DNA of 64,000 nt. Origin: Sulfuricurvum sp. Lineage in GTDB: Bacteria > Campylobacterota > Campylobacteria > Campylobacterales > Sulfurimonadaceae. Position numbers and translations under genes: made by a program. Positions 1-8,446 of the stretch are shown here, piece by piece (within the stretch, counting starts at the first letter, position 1; every line of letters begins with the position of its first letter). Location: the NCBI RefSeq assembly GCF_028713855.1, contig NZ_JAQTNN010000014.1:1-64000 (forward strand). Reading direction: 5' to 3'. The notes beneath the pieces are model-generated. The model was not told the DNA's origin. It saw only the letters and a list, made by a program, of their open reading frames with translations, and did no database searches.

Positions 1-2
1 AA

Positions 3-170
3 TCTGAAGTGATTGCAGGATGGAGTTTAGCTAAAACCCTCGATGCTCTTAAAGCCTATAAAGCGGGAACCCGCAATACCAAAGGTATGGGTGCGATCAT
101 GAAAGGTCAGACTGCAACTCTTAATGACACTGATATGAAAACGCTTTCTGAGTATATCGCTAAACTCTAG
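3..170 (+). CDS. C-terminal end of a c-type cytochrome-like protein (5' partial)
   Basis: The frame is open from base 3 and ends in TAG at 170, giving the last 55 residues of a protein cut by the window edge. The tail (GMGAIMKGQTATLNDTDMK, then SEYIAKL) has the look of the C-terminal part of class I cytochrome c domains, where a Met ligand lies in a G-x-M loop before the final helix that packs on haem. The CxxCH motif would lie upstream and is not visible, so the family call is an inference from the tail alone. It is followed by the replication region and so marks one side of the plasmid backbone. Confidence 0.55.
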   Translation, partial: SEVIAGWSLAKTLDALKAYKAGTRNTKGMGAIMKGQTATLNDTDMKTLSEYIAKL

Positions 171-184
171 GGGAGAAGTCCCCT
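169..184 (+). terminator. Short hairpin after the cytochrome gene
   Basis: AGGGGA-GAAG-TCCCCT forms a 6-bp stem that overlaps the stop codon. No T-run follows, so it is at best a weak terminator or a transcript end stabiliser. Confidence 0.3.
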
Positions 185-227
185 CCTCTGCTCTAATAAT
201 AATCTACTTTACAACCCTACAAATCTT

Positions 228-813
228 AAACGTAACAATCTTGTCAAAGAACTCTATACATTCAACCCATATTTGCAATCTAAACGTAACAATTCTGCGA
301 TTTTAATTGACAGACTTGTTACGTTTGAGGCTCAAAGCTATCATTTTGAAAATTACAATATAAAACAATAGTATATTTGCATAATATATTGAACTTTCTA
401 CCTCAGATTTGTTACTTTTGGCAGCAAACGTAACAAGTTTGCGGGATAATTATCGCGTCAATGTTACGTTTGCTTGTTAATTGACATGCTTGTGTTCTTT
501 ATTGACATCATTGTTACGTTTAAACGCTATTAGTGTTCATTTAGACAATGAGTTACTATTCTTACTACGCATTGTTGTTACGGTTAATTGGCAAAATTGT
601 TACGAAATATTGATTATAAAGTCCCTTCTGTAGGGCGTTAGAGGGATTTTACCTAACAATCAAATTTATTAACTATCTTAACATTACATAAAAATAAGAA
701 ACCCAAAATGCTTTTATTACCATCGAGTGCAAAACAAGTTGTTACTAATCTTACTTTGTTGTATCATGTCAAAAGCAATATTGTTTCAAATAAAACGCAC
801 TATTGTTACGTTT
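228..813. repeat. Iteron array and probable plasmid replication origin
   Basis: The 717-bp gap before rep carries about nine copies of an 11-bp core TTGTTACGTTT (or its complement). Clear copies lie at 228-238, 282-292, 316-326, 426-436, 461-471, 511-521, 575-585, 598-608 and 803-813; the 461, 575 and 598 copies are degenerate and weaker partial copies lie near 408 and 737. The best copies extend to about 20 bp as TTGACANNNTTGTTACGTTT (228-247 complement, 307-326, 502-521). Orientation is mixed: three copies on one strand, the rest on the other. An AT-rich stretch at about 655-720 could be the unwinding element. Iterons next to a Rep_3-type initiator are the standard arrangement of theta-replicating plasmids; origin function here is inferred. 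Confidence 0.85.
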
Positions 814-887
814 GTAAATAAAACTTGTTTCGTTAGTGGAACATAGATTGCTTTACAAAGAAAAAATCTTTTTGAGGGTAGTTTTTC

Positions 888-3122
888 ATGGCTGATGAGA
901 AAGTGATCATATTTCGTAAAAATGAGAAAGATGAATATTTCCGTAAGTCTACAGAATTTGCTAGTGCAGATGTTGTATTACGTGACGATGCAAAAAATTC
1001 TGGCTCAGTTGAAAGATTAAGTGCCACTATCCTTAAAGGTGTCCAAGATCAGTTATTTGATATGGCACGACAAAAACAGATTGAATTATCTTCCAAGCAA
1101 CTTACAGCAGGACTTTCTACTGAGTATAAAGATATTTATATTGACAATTATATAAAAGATGTGCGTAAAAAAGATAAATCTAAACCGATAGATCGACTTA
1201 CTGATGAAGCTGAAAAAAGTTATGAGCTTAAAAAGAAAAATATAGATCGTTTAGCAGAAAAAGAAGCATGGAGAATAACAATCAAAGAATCTGTAGCAGA
1301 TGATGAATTGATGTTTAAGTTTGATGCAAAAAGTATATTTGATTATGCGAAGGTTCACGGTGGTGGACATAAAGATCGACTCTATCAAGATGTAAAAAAG
1401 ATTCAGCAACGTTTTAATAACTGGTCAGAAAAAAAGTTTGATACAAAGTCCGGAAAAATAGTTGACAAAGAAGTTACAGGTGTTTTATTCCCCTACTCTG
1501 AATATTCCCATGGAGATAATGCAGCAATTGAGATTAAACTTGAAAAAGAAATGCTTTCAATGGTTCTCTTTTTAAATAAAAATTTCTTGAAATATCACCT
1601 AGATTCTTATCTTAAAGTGGAAACACCTAACGCCACACGTCTTTATGAACTACTCGTTGATTATATTTCTGGCAATATCTTTGTCTCTGGTAGAGATTTA
1701 ACTTTTGAATACCTACAAAAGAAATTTAATACCAACTATAAACTCTTTCGTCTCTTTTTACAGCGTTTAATGACGCCATCACTTGATAAAATCAATAGTG
1801 AGCTTGGAACATCGATTTCTTGGGAGGTCGATAAAAAGAAGGGTCGTTCCATTGATACTATTAAATTTGTTATCAGTACCCATGACAAAAAAATCCTACA
1901 AGGTATTAGAGATGAAGATATCGATGATTTCATTTTGTATTCATTTGAGTATTATTGTGCCCTACTCTCTCTCTCCGGACAACGAGCTCAAGGGGGGCTA
2001 AAAGCTTTATATGAGAAGGTCAGAGGGATGATCAATGATGGAAGTTTTAATTATCTCAACAAGACAAAAGAAGAGATGGTAAAAGAGCACCTTCAAAACC
2101 TTGAAGATGCTGAAGAGCTTGAGGGTCTTATAGAAAGAGACGAAACACTTGCGGAAAAATATTTCTATGATCGAAAATATATGAATATCATGGAGCGTGA
2201 TGAGACATCGTTTGTTGGATCAAATGCAATTGAGTCGCTAGAATATATTCGTAGCAGCTATTTGATTCCAAGAGGATTTCTGGGACCTACGCTATCATTT
2301 TTTACATCCCATGAAGAAGAAAAAGATCATATTTCTTCAATATTACCGATTACCTTTAAATTGACCGAGAAAAGGTCTATTGTTATAGCTGAAAATAATT
2401 TTGACTCAATGAAAACAACTATTGAACCTTATCTAACATCTACCGAACGCTTTATATTTGATAGTGCAGAGCATAAAGAGAAATTTTGCAAAGTATTTGG
2501 GATTGAATATTTTGATGATTTATCCCCAGCAATTGAAGCTGACGTGGTGACTGAAATACATGTAGATGATATCTCGACATTACAACCAGTAGAATTGAAT
2601 CTATTTGAGAAGCTTGAAAACATCATGAATATGATTGGAAACCGATCAATTGCAAAAAACAAAGATAAATGGTCAAGCGCTGTAGATGATTTAATTGAAG
2701 AATATGGCAATGCCGCAGTTGGAAATGTTATTAAATTCTTAACTAGTGGAAATGAAAGTGCCCTATTCTGGCTTAAAAATATTACTACTCCTACCAAATT
2801 CATTAAGCATTTTGAACAAATTGAACAAGTATGTAATGTAGAGCAGGTAAGTTTACTACAAAAAATAAAATCTGATCCAGAAATAAAAGTATTAATGAGC
2901 ATGATGCAAAACCGTGGAGAATCAGAGGAAGCAATTACTCATGAAGTTAATTCATTTGTATCAAGAAAGATTGAATCAGGTGTATATGAAGCACAATCTA
3001 AAGAAGCCCCATGGCAAACCGAAAAGCGAATTAAACGTGAATCAAATATTGAATTGATGGCAGAAATGCAAAAAGCAGGGTTTAATAATATATTTGATTA
3101 TTTAGAAAGTATAGATAGATAG
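888..3122 (+). CDS. RepB/Rep_3-family plasmid replication initiator with long C-terminal extension
   Basis: The product (744 aa) should bind the upstream iterons and start plasmid replication. Residues about 150-345 match the paired winged-helix layout of Rep_3 initiators: a first domain ending near the TRLYELLVDYISG segment, then a second with LQKKFNTNYKLFRLFLQRLM, a conserved Lys-Ile-Asn segment and KKKGRSIDTIKFVI. Typical members are about 250-400 aa, so nearly 400 C-terminal residues are extra; I recognise no domain in them, though they are charged and helix-rich. ATG 888 follows a GAGGG-type RBS. Location next to iterons and parAB supports the role strongly. Confidence 0.85.
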   Translation: MADEKVIIFRKNEKDEYFRKSTEFASADVVLRDDAKNSGSVERLSATILKGVQDQLFDMARQKQIELSSKQLTAGLSTEYKDIYIDNYIKDVRKKDKSKPIDRLTDEAEKSYELKKKNIDRLAEKEAWRITIKESVADDELMFKFDAKSIFDYAKVHGGGHKDRLYQDVKKIQQRFNNWSEKKFDTKSGKIVDKEVTGVLFPYSEYSHGDNAAIEIKLEKEMLSMVLFLNKNFLKYHLDSYLKVETPNATRLYELLVDYISGNIFVSGRDLTFEYLQKKFNTNYKLFRLFLQRLMTPSLDKINSELGTSISWEVDKKKGRSIDTIKFVISTHDKKILQGIRDEDIDDFILYSFEYYCALLSLSGQRAQGGLKALYEKVRGMINDGSFNYLNKTKEEMVKEHLQNLEDAEELEGLIERDETLAEKYFYDRKYMNIMERDETSFVGSNAIESLEYIRSSYLIPRGFLGPTLSFFTSHEEEKDHISSILPITFKLTEKRSIVIAENNFDSMKTTIEPYLTSTERFIFDSAEHKEKFCKVFGIEYFDDLSPAIEADVVTEIHVDDISTLQPVELNLFEKLENIMNMIGNRSIAKNKDKWSSAVDDLIEEYGNAAVGNVIKFLTSGNESALFWLKNITTPTKFIKHFEQIEQVCNVEQVSLLQKIKSDPEIKVLMSMMQNRGESEEAITHEVNSFVSRKIESGVYEAQSKEAPWQTEKRIKRESNIELMAEMQKAGFNNIFDYLESIDR

Positions 3123-3126
3123 TATT

Positions 3127-3144
3127 TATCCATCCGGATGGATA
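3127..3144. promoter_or_regulatory. Perfect 18-bp palindrome, copy 1 (operator or parS candidate)
   Basis: TATCCATCCGGATGGATA is its own reverse complement and lies 5 bp after the rep stop. The same palindrome plus ATAATTTAAA-type flank recurs at 3238, making a 25-bp direct repeat. It may be bound by ParA/ParB as an operator or centromere, or by Rep. Confidence 0.7.
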
Positions 3145-3237
3145 ATTTAAAACTAAATATAAATGCGTTCATATCTAAAAATATTTCCACTATACTTAAT
3201 TTATATGGTATACTTTTTACAGAGATAAAAAATCATC

Positions 3238-3255
3238 TATCCATCCGGATGGATA
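3238..3255. promoter_or_regulatory. Perfect 18-bp palindrome, copy 2, just upstream of parA
   Basis: This copy is identical to the one at 3127 and lies 17 bp upstream of the parA ATG, where a bound protein would block the promoter or ribosome access. An AT-rich promoter-like stretch (TATACT near 3191 and 3208) lies between the copies. Either copy could serve parAB autoregulation or partition-complex seeding. Confidence 0.7.
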
Positions 3256-3272
3256 ATTTAAAGAGGCACTAA

Positions 3273-4151
3273 ATGGGTTCAGTAATTTCAATTGTAAATC
3301 AAAAAGGTGGCGTTGGAAAAACGACGACCGCACAGGCATTGGCACGAGAACTAGCTAAAACCAATAAAGTTTTATTAATTGACTTCGATGGACAAGCAAC
3401 ACTCACTGAACTCATGGATCTTAACAATCATTTTGATAATGAATTCATTAAAGACTATATGCTGACTGAAAGCATAGTAAAAATTTTTGAACGTGCATCG
3501 ATAGATCCTTTGGATATTACAGGTATATTAAAAGATGAAAATGGCAAATCGATTGTTGCAATTAATGAGCTTCATTTTATACCCTCCCCTGGTAATTCTA
3601 TTGTTGCAGCTGCTGAGAGTGTGAGTGGCGGTAAAGATATGCTTTTAAATAAGTATCTGCAAAAAATTAAAGACGACTATGATTTTGTCATCATTGATGC
3701 ATTGCCGTCTGTATCAACGCTATTTAGAAACGTTTTGCTCGCATCGGATGCACTGATAGTTGCAATACAAACTAAAACAAATGCAATTGCAGGTGCTAAT
3801 GGCTTCTTACAGGTTCTCAATGATGTACTTGAAGATTATGACAAAACATACAAACATCTCTTCATCTTACCAACAATGTACAATAAACAACGCAGGGATG
3901 ACAAAGAGACTTTAGCTGAGATTATGGGTAGCTATATGACATCGTTAAAAACATACTCATCGATCGGAAAAATCCCAACGACTCTTTTGGAAGAGATTCC
4001 GGATCGTACTGTCTTTTCAAATGCTCAATCTGTCCGCTATTTTCTGCAAGACTATATTGAAGGATTTGATACTGGGAAGAGAGATATTTTACTTTTATTG
4101 GAAAACATCTCTAAAGTAATAACAAATAAACTTGAAGTAGGGGAGAGATAA
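3273..4151 (+). CDS. parA: ParA-family partition ATPase
   Basis: This 292-aa P-loop ATPase of the ParA/Soj/MinD superfamily should drive segregation of the plasmid together with the ParB-like product encoded 1 bp downstream. The deviant Walker A motif KGGVGKTT is at residues 11-18 with the signature Lys, followed by VLLIDFDGQATLT (Walker A') and VIIDALPS (Walker B-like). Length fits chromosomal-type (type Ib/Soj-like) ParA without a long DNA-binding N-terminus, so autoregulation probably depends on another DNA-binding protein. ATG 3273 has AAAGAGG as RBS. Confidence 0.92.
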   Translation: MGSVISIVNQKGGVGKTTTAQALARELAKTNKVLLIDFDGQATLTELMDLNNHFDNEFIKDYMLTESIVKIFERASIDPLDITGILKDENGKSIVAINELHFIPSPGNSIVAAAESVSGGKDMLLNKYLQKIKDDYDFVIIDALPSVSTLFRNVLLASDALIVAIQTKTNAIAGANGFLQVLNDVLEDYDKTYKHLFILPTMYNKQRRDDKETLAEIMGSYMTSLKTYSSIGKIPTTLLEEIPDRTVFSNAQSVRYFLQDYIEGFDTGKRDILLLLENISKVITNKLEVGER

Positions 4152-4152
4152 G

Positions 4153-5115
4153 ATGGCTAAACTACCTGCACGTAAAAATATTTCAGCTGAAACAACCTCA
4201 AAAAGAATTGAGGAAGCAGAGGCTTTACGTCAGAGCATTTCTGAAAGTATTGAAAACAAAACAAGTAATACAATAGAAGTACCTATTGCATCGATTTCCT
4301 CTCCGAAATTTCATGACCGAAGATGGCATGACAAAATGGCAATTGTCGAACTTTCAAAATCAATTGAAGCTGTTGGGTTAATTTATCCAGTAGTTTTACG
4401 AAGAGTAGGGGAAGGGCTTGAACGGATAATCGGATATCGCCGTATTGAAGCCTATAAAATTCTTGGAAAAGAAACTATTCCAGCGATAATTTTGGAAAAT
4501 GTAGATGATGATATGGCAATCTTGCTTATGGCTACAGAGAATATGCAAAGAGAAGATATCAGTGTTTATGATGAAACTCTCGCATTGATTGATTATCTCA
4601 AAGTAGCAATTAATGAGACCCAAGAAGGTATCGAGAAACTTCTTATTCGATTTAAAAATCATGATGCTGGATCGATTCAATTAAATGACGAAGAGAAAGA
4701 AAAGCGTCTTCAAATGAATGAAGTTCTAAAAAAGACAGGAAAAATTGAAATCAGCGGGTTATTAAATCGGCTTACAATGCTATCAATGCATCCGTTGATC
4801 AAAGAAGCTCTCAGCGCTAGCAGACTATCTTTTTCGAACGCACAGGTACTTCAAAAGCTCTCTAAGAACGAAGTAGCACTTAAAGCTGTGATGAGCAGAG
4901 TTATTGATGAGAATATGAGTAAACGTGAAGCGATGAAACTGATTGCTGAACATAAAGAAGGGAAAGTCCCTAGCACAGGGGAGGGCGATATGATAGCTAA
5001 ATGGAAATCACTCAGCAAAATCAGCGGTAAACAGATCTCCAAGCTCAATAAAGCCGATCAAGACAAGTTGATGGACTATTTTAAAAAAATTGATGAAATT
5101 TTAAAAAATCAATAG
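4153..5115 (+). CDS. parB: ParB-like centromere-binding partition protein
   Basis: The 320-aa product follows parA after a single base, so the two are co-translated. Residues about 38-125 fit the ParB/Srx nuclease-like N-terminal domain: the VPIASISSP start, the IGYRRIEAYKILG segment (GxRR box, here GYRR) and MATENMQREDISVYDE, the conserved E-N-x-Q-R-E-D box. The middle (HPLIKEALSASRLSFSNAQVLQKL) resembles the helix-turn-helix region that contacts parS. CTP-dependent clamp loading is family knowledge. Candidate parS sites are the twin palindromes before parA. Confidence 0.9.
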   Translation: MAKLPARKNISAETTSKRIEEAEALRQSISESIENKTSNTIEVPIASISSPKFHDRRWHDKMAIVELSKSIEAVGLIYPVVLRRVGEGLERIIGYRRIEAYKILGKETIPAIILENVDDDMAILLMATENMQREDISVYDETLALIDYLKVAINETQEGIEKLLIRFKNHDAGSIQLNDEEKEKRLQMNEVLKKTGKIEISGLLNRLTMLSMHPLIKEALSASRLSFSNAQVLQKLSKNEVALKAVMSRVIDENMSKREAMKLIAEHKEGKVPSTGEGDMIAKWKSLSKISGKQISKLNKADQDKLMDYFKKIDEILKNQ

Positions 5116-5136
5116 GACAAAAGGGGCTAGAAGTAT

Positions 5137-6402
5137 TTACAACTCCCCTCCCCCCCTCACAATATCCATCCCATACTTATCCCTTATCTTCGTCAGTGCA
5201 TCAGTAAGCTTTCTCATCTTTGTATCATCCTCATATTCGAGCATATCGAGTGTTTGAGGATCATGGTGGATGAATTTGCTCGCACTCATTCCAATATACT
5301 TAACCGCAATATGGGGATAGAGATCAAGCTCTTTGAACTTATCATAGGCAAACTCTTGAATAAACTTCTCGTTAAAGAGTCGGTAGATAGTGTATTGCTT
5401 CTTCGAACTTCCCCAGTTCTCATATCCGAGTGAGAAATGAAACGTTGTCGGATTGACTCCCAGTTTCATGATGGTATGACTCCAGTGCCTCACCATGATA
5501 TGGATACGTCGGAAGAGCTCAGAACGCTCTTTGATGGGATGATCCATACTCCTGGAAATTCCAATCCCTTTACGACTCCGTGATGCTTGAACACTCTCAT
5601 GATCCTCACCCGTGAGTCTGGCATAAAGATCTTTTCCTTGTCGTCCCCAGGAAGCAAAGAGATGAGGAGAGTCACATGCTTGACCAATCGTTCTGATCCC
5701 ATACTTCTGCATCTTTTTGGAAAACGCTCTTCCTACTCCGGGGAACTCATCTATTGGGATGTCGTTGACAAAGTCTCTGATCTGCTCTTTGTAGACCACT
5801 TTGGTTCCATAGGGCTTTGCCGTACCGGTAGCAAGTTTGGCAATCCATTTAGCTGGACTTGCTCCTATGGAGACGGGGAGTTTGAATTTCATGGTGATAT
5901 CGCTTTGAAGCTGTTTGATGAATGCATCCGTCTCATCATCTTCAATCCATCCTCGAAGATCTCCAAACATCTCATCGATGCTGTATTGCTCCATAACAGG
6001 TACTACGGTATGCAGATACTCCATCAACTCATGACTCATCGTGTGATAGAGCAGATGATTAGGTGGGAGCAGGGTGATATCGGGACACTTCTGTAGTGCT
6101 TCATAGATAGTCATTCCCGTCTTCACCCCAAATTGGCGTGCCTCATAACTTGCAGTCGTGACGATACCCCGTATCTTTTCCCCATCTTTAAAATACTTAG
6201 AGTGATCATGCTCGCTATGAAAGAGTGAGGGGACAAACGCACCGGAATTAAGTGCAACGAGCTTTTTGGCATGCGAGGGTTTACGATCAAAGATAAACGG
6301 ATCACCCCGTCCTCCCACGGCAATCTTCTTGCCGATCAAGGAGGGATTCATCACTCGCTCGCAGGAACAAAAGAAAGTATCAAGATCTAAATGGATTATC
6401 AT
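5137..6402 (-). CDS. Y-family translesion DNA polymerase (DinB/UmuC type)
   Basis: This 421-aa error-prone polymerase is encoded convergently to parAB. The palm residues are visible: HLDLDTFF at the N-terminus (Asp6, Asp8) and SIDEMFGD at 141-148, the catalytic Asp-Glu pair. VTTASYEARQFGVKTGM (81-97) is the conserved fingers segment and FPGVGRAFSKKMQKYGI the helix-hairpin-helix region. An oddity is about 40 extra residues between IAVGG (27-31) and GIVTTASYEA, where most DinB proteins need only a few. No umuD partner is present in the window. Plasmids often carry such polymerases; a role in damage tolerance is family knowledge. Confidence 0.9.
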   Translation of the reverse strand: MIIHLDLDTFFCSCERVMNPSLIGKKIAVGGRGDPFIFDRKPSHAKKLVALNSGAFVPSLFHSEHDHSKYFKDGEKIRGIVTTASYEARQFGVKTGMTIYEALQKCPDITLLPPNHLLYHTMSHELMEYLHTVVPVMEQYSIDEMFGDLRGWIEDDETDAFIKQLQSDITMKFKLPVSIGASPAKWIAKLATGTAKPYGTKVVYKEQIRDFVNDIPIDEFPGVGRAFSKKMQKYGIRTIGQACDSPHLFASWGRQGKDLYARLTGEDHESVQASRSRKGIGISRSMDHPIKERSELFRRIHIMVRHWSHTIMKLGVNPTTFHFSLGYENWGSSKKQYTIYRLFNEKFIQEFAYDKFKELDLYPHIAVKYIGMSASKFIHHDPQTLDMLEYEDDTKMRKLTDALTKIRDKYGMDIVRGGGEL

Positions 6403-6470
6403 AGTGCAAAGGATATTTCAATTTGCCACAATATGGACGATTTATTGCAAAACGTCATAGACTGGTGATT

Positions 6471-6806
6471 ATGAAAAAGTACCTTGAAACAAATGAATTG
6501 GCAGCACTCTTTTTTCTCCACTACTTCAAGTACACCCGCTATGCCTTTAAAAAGCAAAAGAGCGAAGAAGACATTGCCTCCATCCATGCCCATAGAGAAC
6601 TTATGCGTCTCTTTGGAAGGTTGCACAACGCCAAGGAGAGGGTAGGGGGGCAAAGTGTCATCGATATAATTGCAGAGCAGATATCACCATCCAATAACCC
6701 CTTTGTACAAAGGGTATCGAGTGTGATGGAAGAGAGTATTGCCTTTATTTACGATCATGTCCTCTTGGAAGAGAGGGAACACCCTTTGCTAGAGAGATAC
6801 GCATGA
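6471..6806 (+). CDS. Small helical protein of unknown function
   Basis: I do not recognise this 111-aa protein. ATG 6471 (product begins MKKYLETNELAAL) is preferred over the earlier in-frame ATG at 6423 because residues before it look like translated intergenic DNA. The sequence appears all-helical and charged, without signal peptide or membrane segments. Its stop overlaps the start of the next micro-ORF (ATGA), suggesting a coupled unit of small genes running to about 7873, divergent from the polymerase gene. Confidence 0.6.
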   Translation: MKKYLETNELAALFFLHYFKYTRYAFKKQKSEEDIASIHAHRELMRLFGRLHNAKERVGGQSVIDIIAEQISPSNNPFVQRVSSVMEESIAFIYDHVLLEEREHPLLERYA

Positions 6807-6898
6807 TAAAACGTCTATTTAAAAAACTGTTCGGTAGTCGCAGCAAACATACCAAAGAGTACCACATCACCAACCTCGCATTTGGATGCATAGAGTAG
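6803..6898 (+). CDS. 31-residue cationic micro-ORF
   Basis: It starts inside the previous stop (ATGA overlap) and encodes a peptide beginning MIKRLFKKLFGSRSK, strongly basic and amphipathic. Nothing shows it is expressed except the coupling geometry. It could also be the non-coding gap between the two neighbours. Confidence 0.35.
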   Translation: MIKRLFKKLFGSRSKHTKEYHITNLAFGCIE

Positions 6899-6907
6899 GG
6901 GGTATCC

Positions 6908-7120
6908 ATGATGAACTCGCTAAATGATTTTTGTACCGAAGTGATTGAAACCTTGTGTGAACTGGGGGGATACTGCGAAGGCGATGCCAAAGCCATAGCA
7001 GAAGAAAAGCTCTCCGATATCGAATACGGACATAAATACCGTCTCAGCCCAGCCATTGTCGCGGGGTCTATTTTGGGAATAAACGATTGCTGTGTCCCAA
7101 ACCAACCCCCAAAGAATTGA
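6908..7120 (+). CDS. Small cysteine-containing protein of unknown function
   Basis: This 70-aa protein starts at ATG 6908 (or the adjacent ATG 6911), with GGGGGT as RBS. It is acidic and helical in the first half, with Cys residues at CTEV, CELGGYCEG and DCCVP. I do not recognise a family. It ends 3 bp before the next start, consistent with one transcript. Confidence 0.5.
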   Translation: MMNSLNDFCTEVIETLCELGGYCEGDAKAIAEEKLSDIEYGHKYRLSPAIVAGSILGINDCCVPNQPPKN

Positions 7121-7123
7121 CCT

Positions 7124-7873
7124 TTGCAAAATCGCTATAGCGGTGATATGGGAGATTTCGGAAAGTTTCTCCTCCTCAAACACCTTTTCCCTACAGAATC
7201 CATTGCTACCATCTGGTATCTCTACCCAGATGAGACTCACAATAATGACGGAAGTCACAGGGTAGAAGAGGGCAATACCAACCTCTACCGCCACTGCCAC
7301 TCGCTAGATCCGCAGATGTCTGAACTCTTTCACCAAATCCATCAACGAGACTCTCGTCATATCGATTTATTCGAAGAGATGGGTGTCTTAGAGAACGGCC
7401 ATTATTTCACCGAGAGTATTCTAGGGGAGGGGGAGGGTCACCGGATTCAATGGATCGAACGCGCCATAGAGTTTATTCGATCCAAATCGTGCAGCGTCGT
7501 TTGCCTCGATCCCGATAACGGGATTGAACCTTCATCTATGTCTAAACTTTCCATTCTCAAACAGGGAAAATATGCCACTTATACCGAGATCGAGTCATTC
7601 TTTACCCTTGAGTGCGTAAATCATCTGGAGATCTATCAGCACTTTCACCGACAGCAATCGCATGAGGCTCAGATGAGGGAAGCAAAAGTAAAATTCGAGA
7701 GGCTGTATGAGGGGAGAGCGGTGGTAACTATCATCCGTCACAATCCGGTTCAGGCTCGTTTTTACATCGTTCTCTCCAAACCAACCGAGATTTTAGAGTC
7801 TCTACGATCATTGGAGAATCGTATGTATGGTCCCAGAGTGTTTTTTAGCGTCCTCAGAGCACTGAACGAATAA
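7124..7873 (+). CDS. Conserved hypothetical protein, MxNRY-GDxGDFGK family
   Basis: The 249-aa product begins QNRYSGDMGDFGKFLLLKHL after a TTG start, a beginning I recall from uncharacterised bacterial proteins of the form NRYVGDxGDFGKYGLL; the match supports the TTG at 7124. A second block VVCLDPDNGIEPSS (about residues 125-138) holds Asp and Asn residues that could be catalytic or metal-binding. No transmembrane segment or signal is seen. Function is unknown; related genes occur scattered in accessory DNA, so a defence or nucleic-acid role is possible but unsupported here. Confidence 0.65.
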   Translation: MQNRYSGDMGDFGKFLLLKHLFPTESIATIWYLYPDETHNNDGSHRVEEGNTNLYRHCHSLDPQMSELFHQIHQRDSRHIDLFEEMGVLENGHYFTESILGEGEGHRIQWIERAIEFIRSKSCSVVCLDPDNGIEPSSMSKLSILKQGKYATYTEIESFFTLECVNHLEIYQHFHRQQSHEAQMREAKVKFERLYEGRAVVTIIRHNPVQARFYIVLSKPTEILESLRSLENRMYGPRVFFSVLRALNE

Positions 7874-7962
7874 TAAACAACTCTGTGTTGCAATAAATCG
7901 TTTCTGAGCCTTAGAGGTGTGTTATCATTGCGCTAATTAAACATCCATAAGAGAGGAATACA

Positions 7963-8184
7963 ATGCAGCAACCTTTTATGGCGTATGAAAACGATACGGA
8001 CGGATTCACTACCGGTGAACTCCAAATCAAAAACGCTCTGGACGTCATAACGATTGAAGGAACCCTCGAAATCACCAAAGATCGCCAAGGGCTCGAAGCG
8101 GCACTCAAACTCAAACGAGCCGTCGATGCTGCCATCGATGCGCTCAAACGTGATCGTAATCTCCCAGATAGCATTCGAGACTGA
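7963..8184 (+). CDS. Small unknown protein (73 aa)
   Basis: A strong RBS (AGAGAGGAA) precedes ATG 7963, and a -10-like TATCAT lies near 7924. The protein has a short beta-like start and an amphipathic Lys/Arg-rich C-terminal helix (ALKLKRAVDAAIDALKRDR). I do not recognise it. The next small gene starts 14 bp after its stop, so the two likely form an operon. Confidence 0.55.
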   Translation: MQQPFMAYENDTDGFTTGELQIKNALDVITIEGTLEITKDRQGLEAALKLKRAVDAAIDALKRDRNLPDSIRD

Positions 8185-8198
8185 GGTGAGAACACAAA

Positions 8199-8429
8199 AT
8201 GGACGAGATAGAAGAATTACAACTTCATCCCCGGATTAAAACCGAAACGGCCCAAGGGCGCACCTATGGTGAGTGTGTCATGGATGAGATATCCAGCATC
8301 AAAATGATCGATGGGGAGTTTCGCACTACCTTGCACATTAAAGAGAAACCCAAACGGCTATGTCGTGATGATGCTTTGATCTATTACACCCAAAAGCTGC
8401 GCAGCGTATGGGCAAATATTCTGGAGTAG
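8199..8429 (+). CDS. Small unknown protein (76 aa)
   Basis: ATG 8199 follows GAGGTGAG. The product is a charged soluble protein with mixed strand/helix look and no recognisable motif. It is the second gene of the 7963-8429 pair and converges on the DUF3293 gene. Confidence 0.5.
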   Translation: MDEIEELQLHPRIKTETAQGRTYGECVMDEISSIKMIDGEFRTTLHIKEKPKRLCRDDALIYYTQKLRSVWANILE

Positions 8430-8446
8430 GGTGGGGTGTTAAAAGG

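Noticed and set aside
228-813. Repeats as a CRISPR array
   Set aside because: Units are short, unevenly spaced and in both orientations, and lie next to rep; no cas genes are present.
2429-2902. 157-aa minus-strand ORF inside rep
   Set aside because: It is the antisense shadow of the rep coding sequence with Ser/Phe-rich translation and no RBS.
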